Source: Hippophae tibetana (lineage: Eukaryota > Streptophyta > Magnoliopsida > Rosales > Elaeagnaceae). From it: a stretch of DNA of 64,000 nt. Made by a program: the position numbers and the translations under genes. The notes beneath the pieces were generated by a model, which was given only the letters and a program-made list of their open reading frames with translations, had not been told where the DNA came from and searched no databases. Location of the stretch: the NCBI GenBank assembly GCA_037013495.1, contig CM072801.1, positions 9,224,501 through 9,288,500 of the forward strand. The letters run 5' to 3'. Below are positions 25,701-37,148 of the stretch, piece by piece; position 1 is the first letter of the stretch, and each line of letters opens with the position of its first letter.

Positions 25701-28700
25701 CTGACTTAACAAATGGGAGCTTAATAATCTTTTCTTCAAGATTCTGTTTGATGAAGTTCCGATCCACTTCAACGTGCTTCGTGCGATCATGTTGAACTGG
25801 ATTGTGAGAGATGGCAATGGCTGCTTTGTTATCACAAAATAAGTTCATTTCAGAGTTAGGAGCAACACCAATCTCAGTTAGGAGTTTTTTCAACCACAGG
25901 AGCTCACATATTCCCTTGACCATTCCCCGAAATTCAGCTTCAGCACTAGATAAGGCAACTACCTTTTGCTTCTTGCTCCTCCATGTAACAAGATTGCCCC
26001 CCACAAAAGTGAAGTATCCAGCAGTAGATTTCCTATCCTTCATATTCCCTGCCCAGTCTGAATCTGTATATCCAAGGACTTCCAATTGACCATTCTTTGA
26101 AAACATAAGTCCTTTCCCAGGGGAGGACTTTAAATAACGAAGTATTCGCATGACCGCATCCATATGGTCTTCGCTTGGGCAGTGCATGAACTGACTCACG
26201 ACACTCACAGCATAAGCAATATCAGGTCGAGTATGAGATAAATAGATGAGTTTACCTACTAACCGTTGATATCTCTGTTTATCTGCTGGTACTTGGTCCA
26301 CATATTCTCCGAGTTTGTGATTTTGAACCATTGGAATATCGACAGGTTTACAATCTAGTAGTCCTGCCTCTGCCAGTAGGTCCAAAGTATATTTCCTTTG
26401 GGAAAGACATATGCCTTGTTTTGATCTTGTTACCTCAATACCTAAGAAGTATTTGAGCCCTCCTAAATTCTTCATTTCAAACTCATTTGACAGTTGTTCT
26501 TGAAGCTTAGAGATTTCTTCTTTATCATCCCCTGTAATGATCATGTCGTCTACATAGACTATAAGGGCTATTATCTTCCCTAATCGGTGTTTTAGGAAAA
26601 GAGTATGATCAGAGTTGCTTTGCTGGAACCCATATTTCTTCATTGCTGAACTCAACCTACCAAACCATGCTCGAGGTGATTGTTTTAGTCCATACAATGC
26701 TCGTTGTAATCTACATGCAGTTTCTTTTCCTGTTGTAACAGTATATCCTGGTGGGATATCCATATAAATCTCTTCCTCAAGATCACCATGAAGGAAGACA
26801 TTTTTTACGTCAAGTTGGTGCAATGGCCAATCCAAATTTGCCGCAAGAGATAGCAAGACTCTAACGGTTTTTAGTTTAGCCACAGGTGAGAAGGTTTCTT
26901 GATAATCTATCCCATGTTTCTGTGTATATCCTTTTGCTACAAGTCTCGCCTTGTATCGATCAACTAACCCATCTGCTTTATATTTAATGGAGAAAATCCA
27001 CTTGCATCCTACCATCTTCCTCCCTTGAGGCAACTCGCTTAACACCCATGTGTTATTCTTCTGCAATGCCTCAAATTCCTCTTTTATAGCTTGAGCCCAT
27101 TTTGGATTAGATAAGGCTTCTTCAATGCTACTTGGAATTTGACACGAGGAGAGTGTTTGTGCAAATGCCCTGATAGGTTCTGATAGCCTTTGAGTAGATA
27201 CATAATTTGCTATTGGATACTTGGATTGTCGTTCTTCTCTTTCTGGGGAGTATCGATTTGGAGGTTTGCCTCGATTGTGTCTGAAAGGTAAAACATAACC
27301 AACAGATGTATCTATAGCATTAGTTTGTAAAGGTGTGCTAGGATAACTTACCTCAGGAGTATTCTCAGCAGGATGATCATTGGGTACTAGGGAGTTGAGG
27401 GGTACATCAACCACTTCATCTTCTGGAGATTCAATTACTACTTCAGCTTCAGTTCTTGGAAGTTCACACTCGGGTATAGATACTAGCTCCTCCATATGAT
27501 TGGCGCGATCCGAGTATGTTGGACTAGTGTCTAATATTTCAACATCAAGCCAATTTCGTTCTTCACCATAACTCTCCTCCTGAAGAGTGGAATTGGATAC
27601 CGGTGATGGGAAAAAAACATTCTGATTCGAGGAAAGTGACATCCATGGTAATATAGGTTCTTTTAGTAATTGGATCATAGCATCGGTAACCCTTTTTTTG
27701 TACGCCATACCCCAAGAATACACATCGGACAGCACATGGATCCAACTTAGTCCGTTGATTTTTATGGAGGTGGACAAAAACAACACAACCAAAAATTCGG
27801 GGTGGAAGCATCAAAATAGTAGGCAAGGGAAAATGATCAGATAGCACCTTTAATGGAGTCTGAAACTGTAAGGTTTTTGTGGGCATACGATTCAATAGAT
27901 ACACCGCTGTAGTAAGAGCATCACTCCAGTATTTATTAGGCATATGTGCACCGATTAATAAGGCCCGCGCCGTTTCTAAAATATGCCTATTCTTCCTCTC
28001 CGCAGTCCCATTCTGTTGTGGGGTTTGTGAACACGAGGTTTCATGGAGAATACCATGGTTGTCCAAGTATGTCCGAAATTGTCGATTAACATACTCCCCT
28101 CCATTATCAGATCTAAGTATCTTAATTTTTTCAGAAAATTGTGTTTGAACCATGGTATGAAACAAGTGAAATGTAGCAAATACTTCATCTTTATGTTTGA
28201 GAAGGTAAAGCCATGTCATGCGTGTACAATCATCAACAAAAATAACAAACCAACGATGACCCGATGACGTAATGACCGGGGAAGGTCCCCAAACATCAGA
28301 ATGGACTAAAGCAAAAGGAGTCACACTTTTATTCATGCTCATAGGATAAGACGTCCTATGACTTTTTGCTAGGATACAAGTATCACATTTGAAATCTGAA
28401 TGTGTGATATTTGAAAATAAACTGGGAAGTAGGTGCTTTAAGTACCCGAATGATGGATGCCCAAATCTACGATGACATAGCCAAATCTGTCGTTCCTTGT
28501 TACCAGCAGCGTTTTGCATGTGATTGGCTCTTCCTGAACTGAGGTCATCCACATAATATAGCCCCCCTCTCCTAGTACCACGCCCAATGATCTCCTTGGT
28601 GAGAATATCCTGTAGAAGGCAAAAAGTAGAATACATCGGTACTACACAGTTAAGATCTGAGGTAACCTGACTTACAGACATTAGTCGGTTTGACAGAGAG

Positions 28701-31700
28701 GGTACAAGTAAAGTATTAGATAATGATAATGAAGGAGATAAGGTCATTGTTCCAGCTCCTGTAACTGGATAAGTGACCCCATTGGCATTGGCAACACGAC
28801 TCCGTCTTGGCTGAGTTGTATTGGAGAGATCATTCGGGTCAAATGTCATGTGATCTGTAGCTCCAGAGTCCAGAATCTACTCCTCCTTATCACTACGAGT
28901 AGAGATGTGAAATACTTTACTTGAAATACCTGGATCCTGGGAAGATTCGGCCTGAGAAGTAAGGGATAGTGAGGCATTATTGGTAGCCACAGCGGCTCGC
29001 CCAGTGGTGTCCCGTTTCTTCCGTGCTTGAAGATCATTCCACCATTCTGGATACCCATGTAGTTTGAAGCAGTTTTCACGGGTGTGTTTGGAGTTTCCGC
29101 AATGGCCACATTTCATGTCAAGAGATGGTGGATTTCCCATGGATTTCTTGCTACCCAAGGAAGTTCCTGTTTTTTGTGGCATTAGATTATGGTGTCCCTT
29201 TACCTCTTTAAAAGCCATAACTGCTCCGGGTGTCGTATCTACACCTGTGATCATCACGGTCTGCCTGACCTCTTCCCGACGGACGAATCCATAGGCTTGT
29301 TCCACCGTAGGGAATGGTTTGATCTGAAGCACATCACTTCGAGTTTTATCCAATCTATCATCAAGTCCATCGAGGAAGGTATACACTCGATCTTCTTGTA
29401 CGATGGAGTTGTATTTTTGTATATCAATTGCACACTCCATTGGATTAGGACGACGGAAATCAATTTCACGCCACAACCCTTGAAGGTCATTATAGTATTT
29501 TTCAATGGATCCACCCGCTTGCTTCGTACGAGTGACTTGACGACGAAGATCATACACCTGAGACGTGTCTGTCCCATCATAGTAAGTGGTAGCCACCGAA
29601 TCCCAAACCTGTTTTGCAGTTGGGAATCGGATAAAATTTGCAATTAAGGAGGGGTCCATCGAATTGATCAACCATCCTTTAACAATGGCATTTTCAGTAC
29701 GCCATCTTCTAAATGAGGGGTCGGTTTCAACAGGTTGAGGAAAGTCCCCATTAATATATCCCAGTTTGTCTTTGCCAGAGATATACATCTCCACCACCTG
29801 GGACCATAAGGCATAATTGGATCCTCCCAACTTGATACTAATGGGAGCAGTCGACGCTTCAGTTGACGGAGGTTGTGAGCAGATCTGAGCTCTAGTTAAA
29901 ACTTCCGTCATTTTCGCCGTCAAATCTTCCAACATGAAATTGGTAGTTAAATCTCTAGATTCCGCCATGAAATCTAAAAATTTTTTCTTCCGTTTTTCCT
30001 TTTTTTTTTTTTTTTTTTTTTTTTACAAAACAGCTACTATATAAACGAAAAAAAACACAATTCGTAACCCTAAACCTAATTTCCCTCTCGCAAGCGGCGC
30101 CTCTTCTCCTTCCTACGCGATTTCAGGAGATGGTCGAGCGCAGAGAAAAAAAAATTTCCTTCCAAAGTCGCGCAGTTTCCCTGCGTTCCTCAGCGCAGTT
30201 CCGTTTGCGTTCCTCAGCGCAGCTTCTTCTGCGCGTTCCAAACCCTAAGAGAAGTTCTAAACTCGCGCAGCTTCTTTTCAGCCAAAATCTCGCAGCCCTC
30301 TTCTCTCAGATTCTTCGCAGTGGTGCTTTTCTTCGCAACAACTCTTCTCCTCTCGCAAACTGCCTCTGTTACTATTTGTTTTCCTTCATTCTCTGCTCGA
30401 AATGGTAGTTTGAAGAACACAGCACCACCTATTCTGTTATTCTCAGGAACTGCATCAACGGTTGCTTGTGAGTACTTGGTTTCCAAGGAATTGTGCCAAC
30501 TGATGCTGTGAGTACTCGGTTTCCAAATGGGTCCGACCTTCTTTCTATGGTTCTTTGTTGAGTTGGTGTTGCGAATCCCTTGAATCCTTGTAAGTTGTAT
30601 GCAGATTTTTTTTTGTTTTTTTTTTTGAAGTGTAACACGTAATCTTCTATTAAATTTCTGAACAAATAAACGTGAAATAACTATCTTACTTTCATTTCTG
30701 AGCTACACATGTTCGGTGTTTGAAACGGCTACAAAAGCTGAATATGAACTCAACCACTGTTCGGTGTTTGAAGGTAAAACAGTGGAGGATCCCCGTCCAA
30801 CACACAAAGTTACTGATGCTGAGGAGACGAACAGAGTCCAGTCAAACAGATCGGCAAAAAAACCGAACAGAAACACCACCCCTGATCCTATCAGAAAGTG
30901 ATCTGCCAAACCAGATTGGCCAAACAACAAATCGTGAGAACAGAAAATTACGTTGTAATAGGTAGCAACGTAATTTTTTATTTCTTTAGATAATCTGCTC
31001 TGATACCATGTCAAAATATTATGATTGTATTTCTGTAATTTTCTGTTCTGTATTTTCTGTACAGATGTATAGTATTTGTATACAAAAAAGAAATGGAAAG
31101 TAAACAAATTATATGCCATAATTCCTGCATTGATGTCTTCTTGTTGTCTGCCATATTACTCACATGCCAACAATAAGGTCCATCCCACACTGACTGTATT
31201 ATTCCCCCTCCCTCTCACACAAAAAAAAAATTTGTTGATCTTTCAATTGATTAACTAATACACAACCAGCAGCCAGATACTAGATGCTTCCAAATAAATC
31301 CTCTCAATCTTACCTTTCGGGTCTACTTCACGGGATATCTTAATTGCATCAGATGTCGCAAGATCCTGATTGGCTGGAGAAATTGCTAAAATAATACAGT
31401 TGGGCTGCAATTAAAAAAATAACTGACACTAAAAACATTTACACTAGTAAATATCTCAGAGAAACAATTATACGAACGTATGGTGTAAGTTCTATAAATT
31501 TTGACCACATGATAAAACATATTCTAAACATTTGGATCACAGTTTCTAGAAATTCACTTGGTAGATGTTATTAATGTATAAATTTTCTTTATTTACAAAC
31601 CATATTAGTTTATGAATTTGCTTAAAAGTGCAAAGGAAGAACACTGAAGCTACTATTTTTTCTAAATAGCTAATTATCCAAATAGTTACCTTTTCAATGA

Positions 31701-34700
31701 ATGCCCGAACCATATGATCAATGTCATGAACAATGCTATCCGGTTGACCCTCTAAAGATGATAAAATTCGCATTATCTAGGTTAATGAGTATTACAGAAC
31801 ATAAAATTACAATAACAAAGTAGCAAGCAGAATTTTAGACACCTATAACTTACCCACAGCTACTTTTGTGAGTCCAGGAAGATCAACCAATGTCAGATTC
31901 ACAACTGCAAGAACCAGAAGTTCATAAGAAACATATAAAATCTGTTATAGGAATTGTTTTACGCAGCAAATATAAAATATCTAAACTGTTAGACAAAAAG
32001 GTGTCTTAGGGGAATAGATAGAAGCGTATAGCTTCGAAACAACTAACTACTAACAATACTGAAGCATCAAATTTAATAGAAGGTAATTATAAGTTTAACT
32101 ATTATCATGATTTGTTATTTCCCATATAGTAATCTTTAAGTAATTGCATACCATTAGGAGAATAGATACTGAGATGGATTGGAACACCAGAAATTTGTTT
32201 GGTGCGACCTGTCTCTCTATCGGTCTCGTCGGAGATCTCCTGCCTTACAGCAGCTGCACAAAATAAAATGTTAGTATGAACAATTTTTTCCTTCCCTTTT
32301 GTTTTAGGAAGAACCATACCAAAATCTATGAATTTCTTCTTTGGAAGATGCATAAATTCCGCATATTCTCTTCCTTCATCCACCCTATGAAGTTGCAGTA
32401 CTAGAGGACGCCGGGTAACAATCCCTGCATAAGAATTTTTGAGTTGTTAGCATAACATGCAGGAGTGATAGTAAATGCAGGTGTTACTCCTTCGGTTTGT
32501 GTAACAATCAAAAGAGAACAGATTAATTACCAGATCCACGAGGTAAAAAGTCTTTACCAACAATACTCTCCAACACCGAAGACTTTCCTGAGCTCTACAA
32601 ATCACCATCCAGTTGAAAATTTAATATCAGATGAAGTTTTATTATAAACCATTAACGAATAATTACCGGAGACATTAAACTTGATAAACCCCCAAAGCTC
32701 ATTGGTATTATTCCAACATTTGTATTTCTGTTTCATTAGGTTGCATGAGATTTTAAAAAAAGAAGAGTACTATTTACTTTTGATTTATGTTACTGTTTCA
32801 GAAACGCATCGCCAACACTAACCAGATGCTTGAATTGCTACTAGCTTTTCAGTTATATTAAGACTCCTTCAGGACGCATTAACGAGTAGTCATTTTGTTA
32901 GAAAATTATTGGGGTGCAATTGGCCCGTAAATAAAATGAAATTTAGAAAAATAAAGATAAATTAGACATTAATATTTTACGTGAAAAATCCTCACACAAA
33001 TTAAAGCGAAAAATTACTAGTAAATTTAAGAAAATTTTACTATACCAAAAGAGTTACAACATCTTCTTTTTAGAATAAGGAGAACATAATTGACAATATC
33101 ATCTCTCTTATAACATGAGAAAATACTCTTTCTCTACCAAAGTAAAGACACTAATATTTAGTAAAAAATTAGTTTTCTCTCTGATACACACACTCCCTCT
33201 TTCTCTCACAAATTGGGATCGATATGTTTTTTCAATTTTTGGATGCATCAAATGAGAGTAGAAATCCTCTATTTATAGTGTATTTGGCTTCTTCATTATT
33301 GGTGTGAAATGAAGATTGTCAAATACACTATAGAGATTTGTTCAACCTGTAAACCAAGTTCTCCTTGCCTGTTTCAACAAAACCCTCTGGTTAGAGTATA
33401 TAGATTTCTTTTTCCAGTTCTATACGAAGAAATGCAGTTTTCACATCCAAATGCTCCAAATGTAAGTCAAACGTAGCACACATAGCTAGGACTACTCTCA
33501 CTGTTGTAAGTCGAACTCTCGGGAAAAAAATCTCATTGAAGTCAATGCCTTCTTTCTAAGCATATCATTTTACCACCAATCTTGCACGATACCATTCCAC
33601 TTGATCATTGTTATCCCGCTTGATCTTGTAAACCCATTTGTTACCAATGGCTTTTCTTCCATGTGGTAACAGTACCAGCTCACATGTCTTATTCTTGTGT
33701 GGAGCTTCAATTTCTTCTTGCATTGCTATCATCCACAAAGACGCATCTGAATTGCTTGTAGCTTCATGAAAAGTCAAGGGCTTTCCATCCTCTGTTAAAA
33801 GACAGTATGAAATATTGCTCTCTGTAACATATTCCGAGTGCCAAGCTGGCGACCTTCTTTCACAAGTAGACCGACGAACTTCTAGAGCCTCAGACTCGAC
33901 TGGTTCGTGTACCTCATGCTTTGGTGCTAATTCAAAAGAATTTGGAGCTTCTTCTTCCAAATTATTTTCCATGTGTACCATTATAGTCTTTGAACTTTCC
34001 TTTGTCGTGCTATCGTTTCCTTTTTTTGTTGTAGTTGATCTTCTACAAAGATCACATCCTTGCTGATAATAAGCTTGTGGGTAGTGGGATCCCACGAGCG
34101 ATATCCTTTTATTCTGTCAACATCCCCTAAGAATATACACTTCTTAGATTTCAGATCCAATTTTGTTCTTTCTTGGGTGTTATAGATCATCTATGTACTC
34201 TCTTCCATTGTCTGTCCTCAAACACTTGATTCTTTTCCCAGATTCAAGTTCCACAAGCACTTTGAATTCTTTAAAAATTGAAAAAACATCTTACTTCTTC
34301 TTAATTGGATACACCCAACATCTCTTGGAGTAATCATCAATGAAAGACACAAAATACTTTGCTCTTCCTAGAGACATTTTCGGTGATTCCCACACATCAG
34401 AATGGATCAAGTCTAGGATGCGCTTACTCTTAGCAACAGATCTACCAAATGTCAATCTATGCTGCTTACTTGTAACATAATGCTCATAGAAAGGTAAATT
34501 TACCGATTTAAGTCCCAGAAGTAGTTTTCTATCAGAGAGAATCTTCAAACCTCGTTCCGACATGTGGCCTAGTTTGAGATGCCACATCATCATAGATTTT
34601 TATCCATCACTGGTTGTTGTGACACATGTATTAACTTACGACAATGTTTCCCCTTCAAGCATGAATAGATTCGCTGCGATCTTTTCTACCTTCATAATCA

Positions 34701-36931
34701 CAAGTGCACCTCTCACAATCTTCATGATCCCATTCTCGACATGGGTCTTACATTCAAGACTGTCTATTTGCCCTAAAGACAATAGATTCTTCTTCAAGTC
34801 CTTCACGTGTCACACATCGTGAATAGTGCGAACCATACCATCAAATATATTTATTTTGATAGTACCAATACCAACGATCTCTAAAGCATGATCATCACCC
34901 ATGTGTACAGAACCTCCTGAGATTGGTTCATATTTGTAGAACCACTCTCTCTGAGATGTCATATGCCATGTTGCTCCTGAGTCTAGTAACCAGACATCAG
35001 TGAACTACTTTCTGCTTCCAACCTTTGTTGTTGCCTCGCTATATAGAACTTCGGCACTATCTAAGATGCTTGCTACATTCCCTTGAGCATTTGATGACGC
35101 AAGGTCTCCACTCTTCTTCTTGTTCCAACAATCCTTCTTGTAGTGCCCCTTCTTGCCACAATTATAGCATTTAACATTCTTCTTACTTCTTGACTTTGAT
35201 CTACCACGATTCTGACTCCCATTGAATCCACGTTCCATTGGTCTCTCTCGTGTCACCGTCAAGGCTTCTGTTTTCTGCAAACTTGCCTGTCTATCCTCCC
35301 TATTTTTGTGCCTATTTTCTTCTTCTAAAACAACAACTGCAATATTGTCGAAGACTAGATAGTCTGAAAGGATGTTGTTCGTTAGGTTGATGATGAGTTG
35401 ATCATACGAGTCAAGTAGAATCTCAGCACGTTCAACTTTTTCTATTTTATGCCCTAACGTAATAAGTTGAGAAAATAGAGTATTCAAGGTGTTGACGTGA
35501 TCGGTTACCGATGAGGATTCCGTCATTCAAAGAGTATAGAGTTTTCTCTTTAAGAAGATCTTATTGTGAAGTGACTTGACCTCGTACAGTGTTGTTAGAG
35601 TATCTCATATCTCTTTTGCAATCTTCTTCTCCGCCACACTAGACAATACTCTATCAACTAGTGCTAAATATAGATTGGCAATTGCATTACCATCTATCTC
35701 ATTCCACTTTTCATCAGTGATCCCGTGGGATTTTCTCCAATTGCTTCCAAGTAATTATCCTTCCTTAAAATTGCCTTAATTTTTATTTTCCACAATGAGA
35801 AATTGCTTCCGTTGAACTTTTCAATATCGTACTTTGTTGTCATAATGACGATATGTTTTTTTTTACTTTACTTGAATCGATTTTTACTATTTCAATATGA
35901 ACAATACCGTATCTATGAACAATAGTAGACACTAATATTTTACGTGAAAAACCCTCAAACAAATTAAGGGAAAAACCACGGATAAATTTAAGAAGATTTT
36001 ACTATAGTAAAAGAATTACAACACCTTTTCTCTAAAATAAAGAAAACACGACTGACAATACCTTCTCTCTTATGATAGGAGAAAACATTATTTCTCTCAC
36101 AAAGGAAAGACACTAGTATTAAGGAGAAATTTAATTTTCTCTCTAATACACACTATCTTTCTTTCTCTCACAAATTGGGATCTATATGTTTTTTCAATTT
36201 TTGGTTGCATCAAATGAAAGGAGAAGCCCTCTATTTATAGTGGGTTTGGCTCTCATTTTATTATTGATATGAAATGAGGATTATCACACCTATTTTCGTG
36301 TACAAACACACTTTTATTCTTCTTTGAATTCAAAGGTTAACTAACAAAATTCAAAAGTTATCCAACAGGTTAGAAGGTTTTATCTTTTGAGAGGCTTTAC
36401 CTTTTCACACATTTTACTAAGAGACCAACAATATCTAAACGCTACATCAATATCACGATCAAAGATATAGATCAAAAGCAAATAATGCAATAATCCAGGT
36501 TCTAAAGAAATTAAGATTCGAAAAGAAACCTAAACACAGCACGGTAGAACTAATTATTATCATAATCACAAAGATAACACCATCGTGATAGGAAAATGGC
36601 ATTCATAAGTAACATGAAAAAGAACGAGGGAAGATCATTAATCAGACAGATAAAGCATAATATCTTTTTATATACAAATTTTGGATAATGATGAAGACGT
36701 AACAAATTGACAAAGGGAAATAAGATAGAATCAGGACATTGTAGTGTATGAAAGGAGAGAAAATCAAAGATCGAAATAGCAGAGGGAGACAAGAAGGCGA
36801 ACCTGGCCACCGACGACGGCGATTGAGGGCAATGCGTCCCAGAGAGTGGGAAGAGCGCTTTCTTCACCATGATCGCCTAAAGCAGTGCAGGCTCTTTGTA
36901 TTCTGTTCACCAATTGGATCAGGTTCTCCAT
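16759..36931 (-). CDS. DRP1E-like: dynamin-related protein of the plant DRP1 class
   Basis: This is a large GTPase that assembles on membranes and drives scission during endocytosis, cell-plate formation and organelle division. I assembled 16 exons: 36931-36803, 32594-32531, 32424-32320, 32253-32152, 31904-31854, 31751-31690, 31404-31314, 24772-24708, 23906-23712, 23626-23507, 23335-23265, 23156-22931, 22706-22656, 22334-22106, 17125-16986, 16887-16759. All have GT-AG borders and phases agree, giving 609 residues, close to the ~610 usual for DRP1. GTPase motifs are intact: GGQSSGKSS (41-49), the switch Thr in IVTRRP, DLPG (141-144), TKID (210-213), VNRSQ (240-244). The middle domain and C-terminal effector domain ([14 protein letters not shown], ending AVAWSR) follow. 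There is no PH or proline-rich domain, as expected for DRP1. Wording such as [12 protein letters not shown] fits the DRP1A/B/E branch better than DRP1C; E is my best guess. Introns 1, 7 and 14 (4.2, 6.5 and 5.0 kb) each hold a copia element. Confidence 0.95.
17610..21265 (+). pseudogene. broken copia gag-pol polyprotein
   Basis: Domain order is Gag (from about 17620; the start is missing), a zinc knuckle remnant with internal stops near 18070, protease [10 protein letters not shown] near 18250 (active-site Asp kept), integrase (zinc region around 18655, core 18803-19210), reverse transcriptase (19563-20771) with YVDD near 20390, and RNase H (20833-21245) with STTEAKYMA. At the first integrase catalytic position the usual HSD is HSN (about 18826-18834), so the first acid residue of the D,D,E triad is lost; TDNG and the Glu in GVVE remain. 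At least six stops or frameshifts break the frame, for example at 19208, 20115, 20769 and 21077. It cannot be expressed as one protein. Confidence 0.85.
21467..21554. repeat. identical 44-bp tandem duplication within the right LTR
   Basis: Positions 21467-21510 and 21511-21554 are identical, each beginning GAGATTAGATAGTAGCAACC. The left LTR of the same element has no second copy, so the duplication happened after insertion or in only one LTR. It follows a (TA)n stretch at about 21431-21452. Confidence 0.9.
21882..21920. repeat. hairpin-forming inverted repeat in DRP1 intron 14
   Basis: AGTGGAGTAGA (21882-21892) is perfectly complementary to TCTACTCCACT (21910-21920). The stem can extend by five A-T pairs past one bulged base, leaving a loop of about six bases. 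It lies at the right edge of the old copia element. Confidence 0.7.
25424..25428. repeat. left target-site duplication of the young copia element
   Basis: ATAAG precedes the left LTR, and the same five bases follow the right LTR at 31173-31177. This marks a single clean insertion into DRP1 intron 7. Confidence 0.95.
25429..25592 (-). repeat. 3' LTR of the young copia element (164 bp)
   Basis: It runs from TG to CA and matches the other LTR (31009-31172) at every base I compared. Read on the minus strand it starts TGTTGGCATG and ends TTTTGACA. Confidence 0.95.
25593..25603 (-). other. polypurine tract of the young copia element
   Basis: Directly inside the 3' LTR the minus strand reads TTGAGGGGGAG, a purine run in the position where plus-strand DNA synthesis is primed in LTR retrotransposons. 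Confidence 0.8.
25600..29968 (-). pseudogene. copia gag-pol polyprotein with only two lesions
   Basis: Gag starts at 29968 (363 codons), with [15 protein letters not shown] early and a CCHC knuckle [14 protein letters not shown]. Then come protease [10 protein letters not shown], integrase with the full D,D,E triad ([21 protein letters not shown]), reverse transcriptase with YVDD, and RNase H (TDSDWAG, SSAEAEF), ending at 25600. Two lesions break it. A TAG stop (28877-28879) lies directly before [10 protein letters not shown], where the family usually has Trp. A one-base frameshift lies in a run of seven A (plus strand 27611-27617), between the integrase C-terminus and the reverse transcriptase. 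Everything else appears intact, so the copy was probably active not long ago, and proteins supplied by another copy might still move it. Confidence 0.9.
29969..31008 (-). other. untranslated leader of the young copia element
   Basis: About 1 kb separates the primer-binding site from the Gag start. On the transcript strand it ends with a tract of about 26 A (plus-strand T run at about 29999-30024), some 30 bases before the Gag ATG. It is much richer in GC than the rest of the window and has two short repeats: CGTTCCTCAGCGCAG at about 30184 and 30208, and a TGAGTAC(T/C)(T/C)GGTTTCCAA-type pair at about 30469 and 30508. Open frames inside it look accidental. Confidence 0.6.
30995..31008 (-). other. 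primer-binding site of the young copia element
   Basis: Directly inside the 5' LTR the minus strand reads TGGTATCAGAGCAG, the classic copia sequence complementary to the 3' end of initiator methionine tRNA, which primes first-strand DNA synthesis. Confidence 0.9.
31009..31172 (-). repeat. 5' LTR of the young copia element (164 bp)
   Basis: It is identical by eye to the 3' LTR at 25429-25592. It is flanked on the right by the ATAAG duplication (31173-31177). Confidence 0.95.
32896..36430 (-). mobile_element. internally deleted Ty1/copia element in DRP1 intron 1
   Basis: The right LTR (about 35900-36430, the 5' LTR) ends ACCAACA; the left LTR starts TGTTAG at 32896 and is recognisable to about 33318. 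They share AATATTTTACGTGAAAAA, TCTCACAAATTGGGATC and CTCTATTTATAGTG with scattered differences. The left LTR is cut at its upstream side and joins directly to mid-reverse-transcriptase sequence, so a deletion removed the rest of the reverse transcriptase, the RNase H and part of the LTR. No matching target duplication was found. The element has the same orientation as DRP1 and is older than the copy in intron 7. Confidence 0.8.
33320..35843 (-). pseudogene. broken copia gag-pol fragment
   Basis: The minus strand begins with a typical Tork-lineage Gag N-terminus ([19 protein letters not shown] from 35843). A stop or frameshift follows, then Gag with knuckle [14 protein letters not shown] (35005-35526) and protease [10 protein letters not shown] near 34975. 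Next come the integrase zinc region ([11 protein letters not shown]) and part of the core (HSDVWE to TDNGREY near 34220). There the sequence jumps to a downstream integrase segment ([15 protein letters not shown], 34190), so about half the integrase core is deleted. The start of the reverse transcriptase (KWVYKIKRD) decays until about 33325. YVDD and RNase H are absent. It is not functional. Confidence 0.85.
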
Positions 36932-37148
36932 TACTGCCTAATGTGCTTAGTTCGAATTAGCTAAGGCGATATCCCGTTGAACGTTGTGCGATTAGACTCG
37001 GGAGTGCAGAGAGGGAGATGGAGATGGAGATGGAGATCGAGGGAGAGAGTAAAAACAGAGCAAATGCGGTTGGAGAACGAACCGGGAACGAGAATAATTC
37101 GGTGTAGAATAGATACGAGGGGTTTGGAAAATTCAAACGTTCCCACGT

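Larger units (their letters stand above)
25429..31172 (-). mobile_element. young, nearly intact Ty1/copia retrotransposon in DRP1 intron 7
   Basis: The element is 5744 bp long with 164-bp identical LTRs, ATAAG target duplications, a primer-binding site beginning TGGTATCAGAGC (matching the initiator tRNA-Met type), a polypurine tract beside the 3' LTR, and a full gag-pro-int-RT-RNaseH coding region. Identical LTRs mean it inserted recently on an evolutionary scale, though 164 bp gives little resolution. It lies in the same orientation as the DRP1 gene, so its LTR polyadenylation signals could end DRP1 transcripts early. Exons 7 and 8 on either side are intact with good splice sites. Confidence 0.95.

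Noticed and set aside
29189-29647. 152-codon plus-strand open frame
   Set aside because: It is the antisense shadow of the copia Gag coding region.
30703-31119. 138-codon minus-strand open frame
   Set aside because: It spans an LTR and the leader of the young copia element, with no domain and with repeat-derived start; it is an accidental opening.
36550-36870. 106-codon minus-strand frame starting [11 protein letters not shown]
   Set aside because: It is an out-of-frame reading of DRP1 exon 1 continuing into its intron; the correct start is at 36931.
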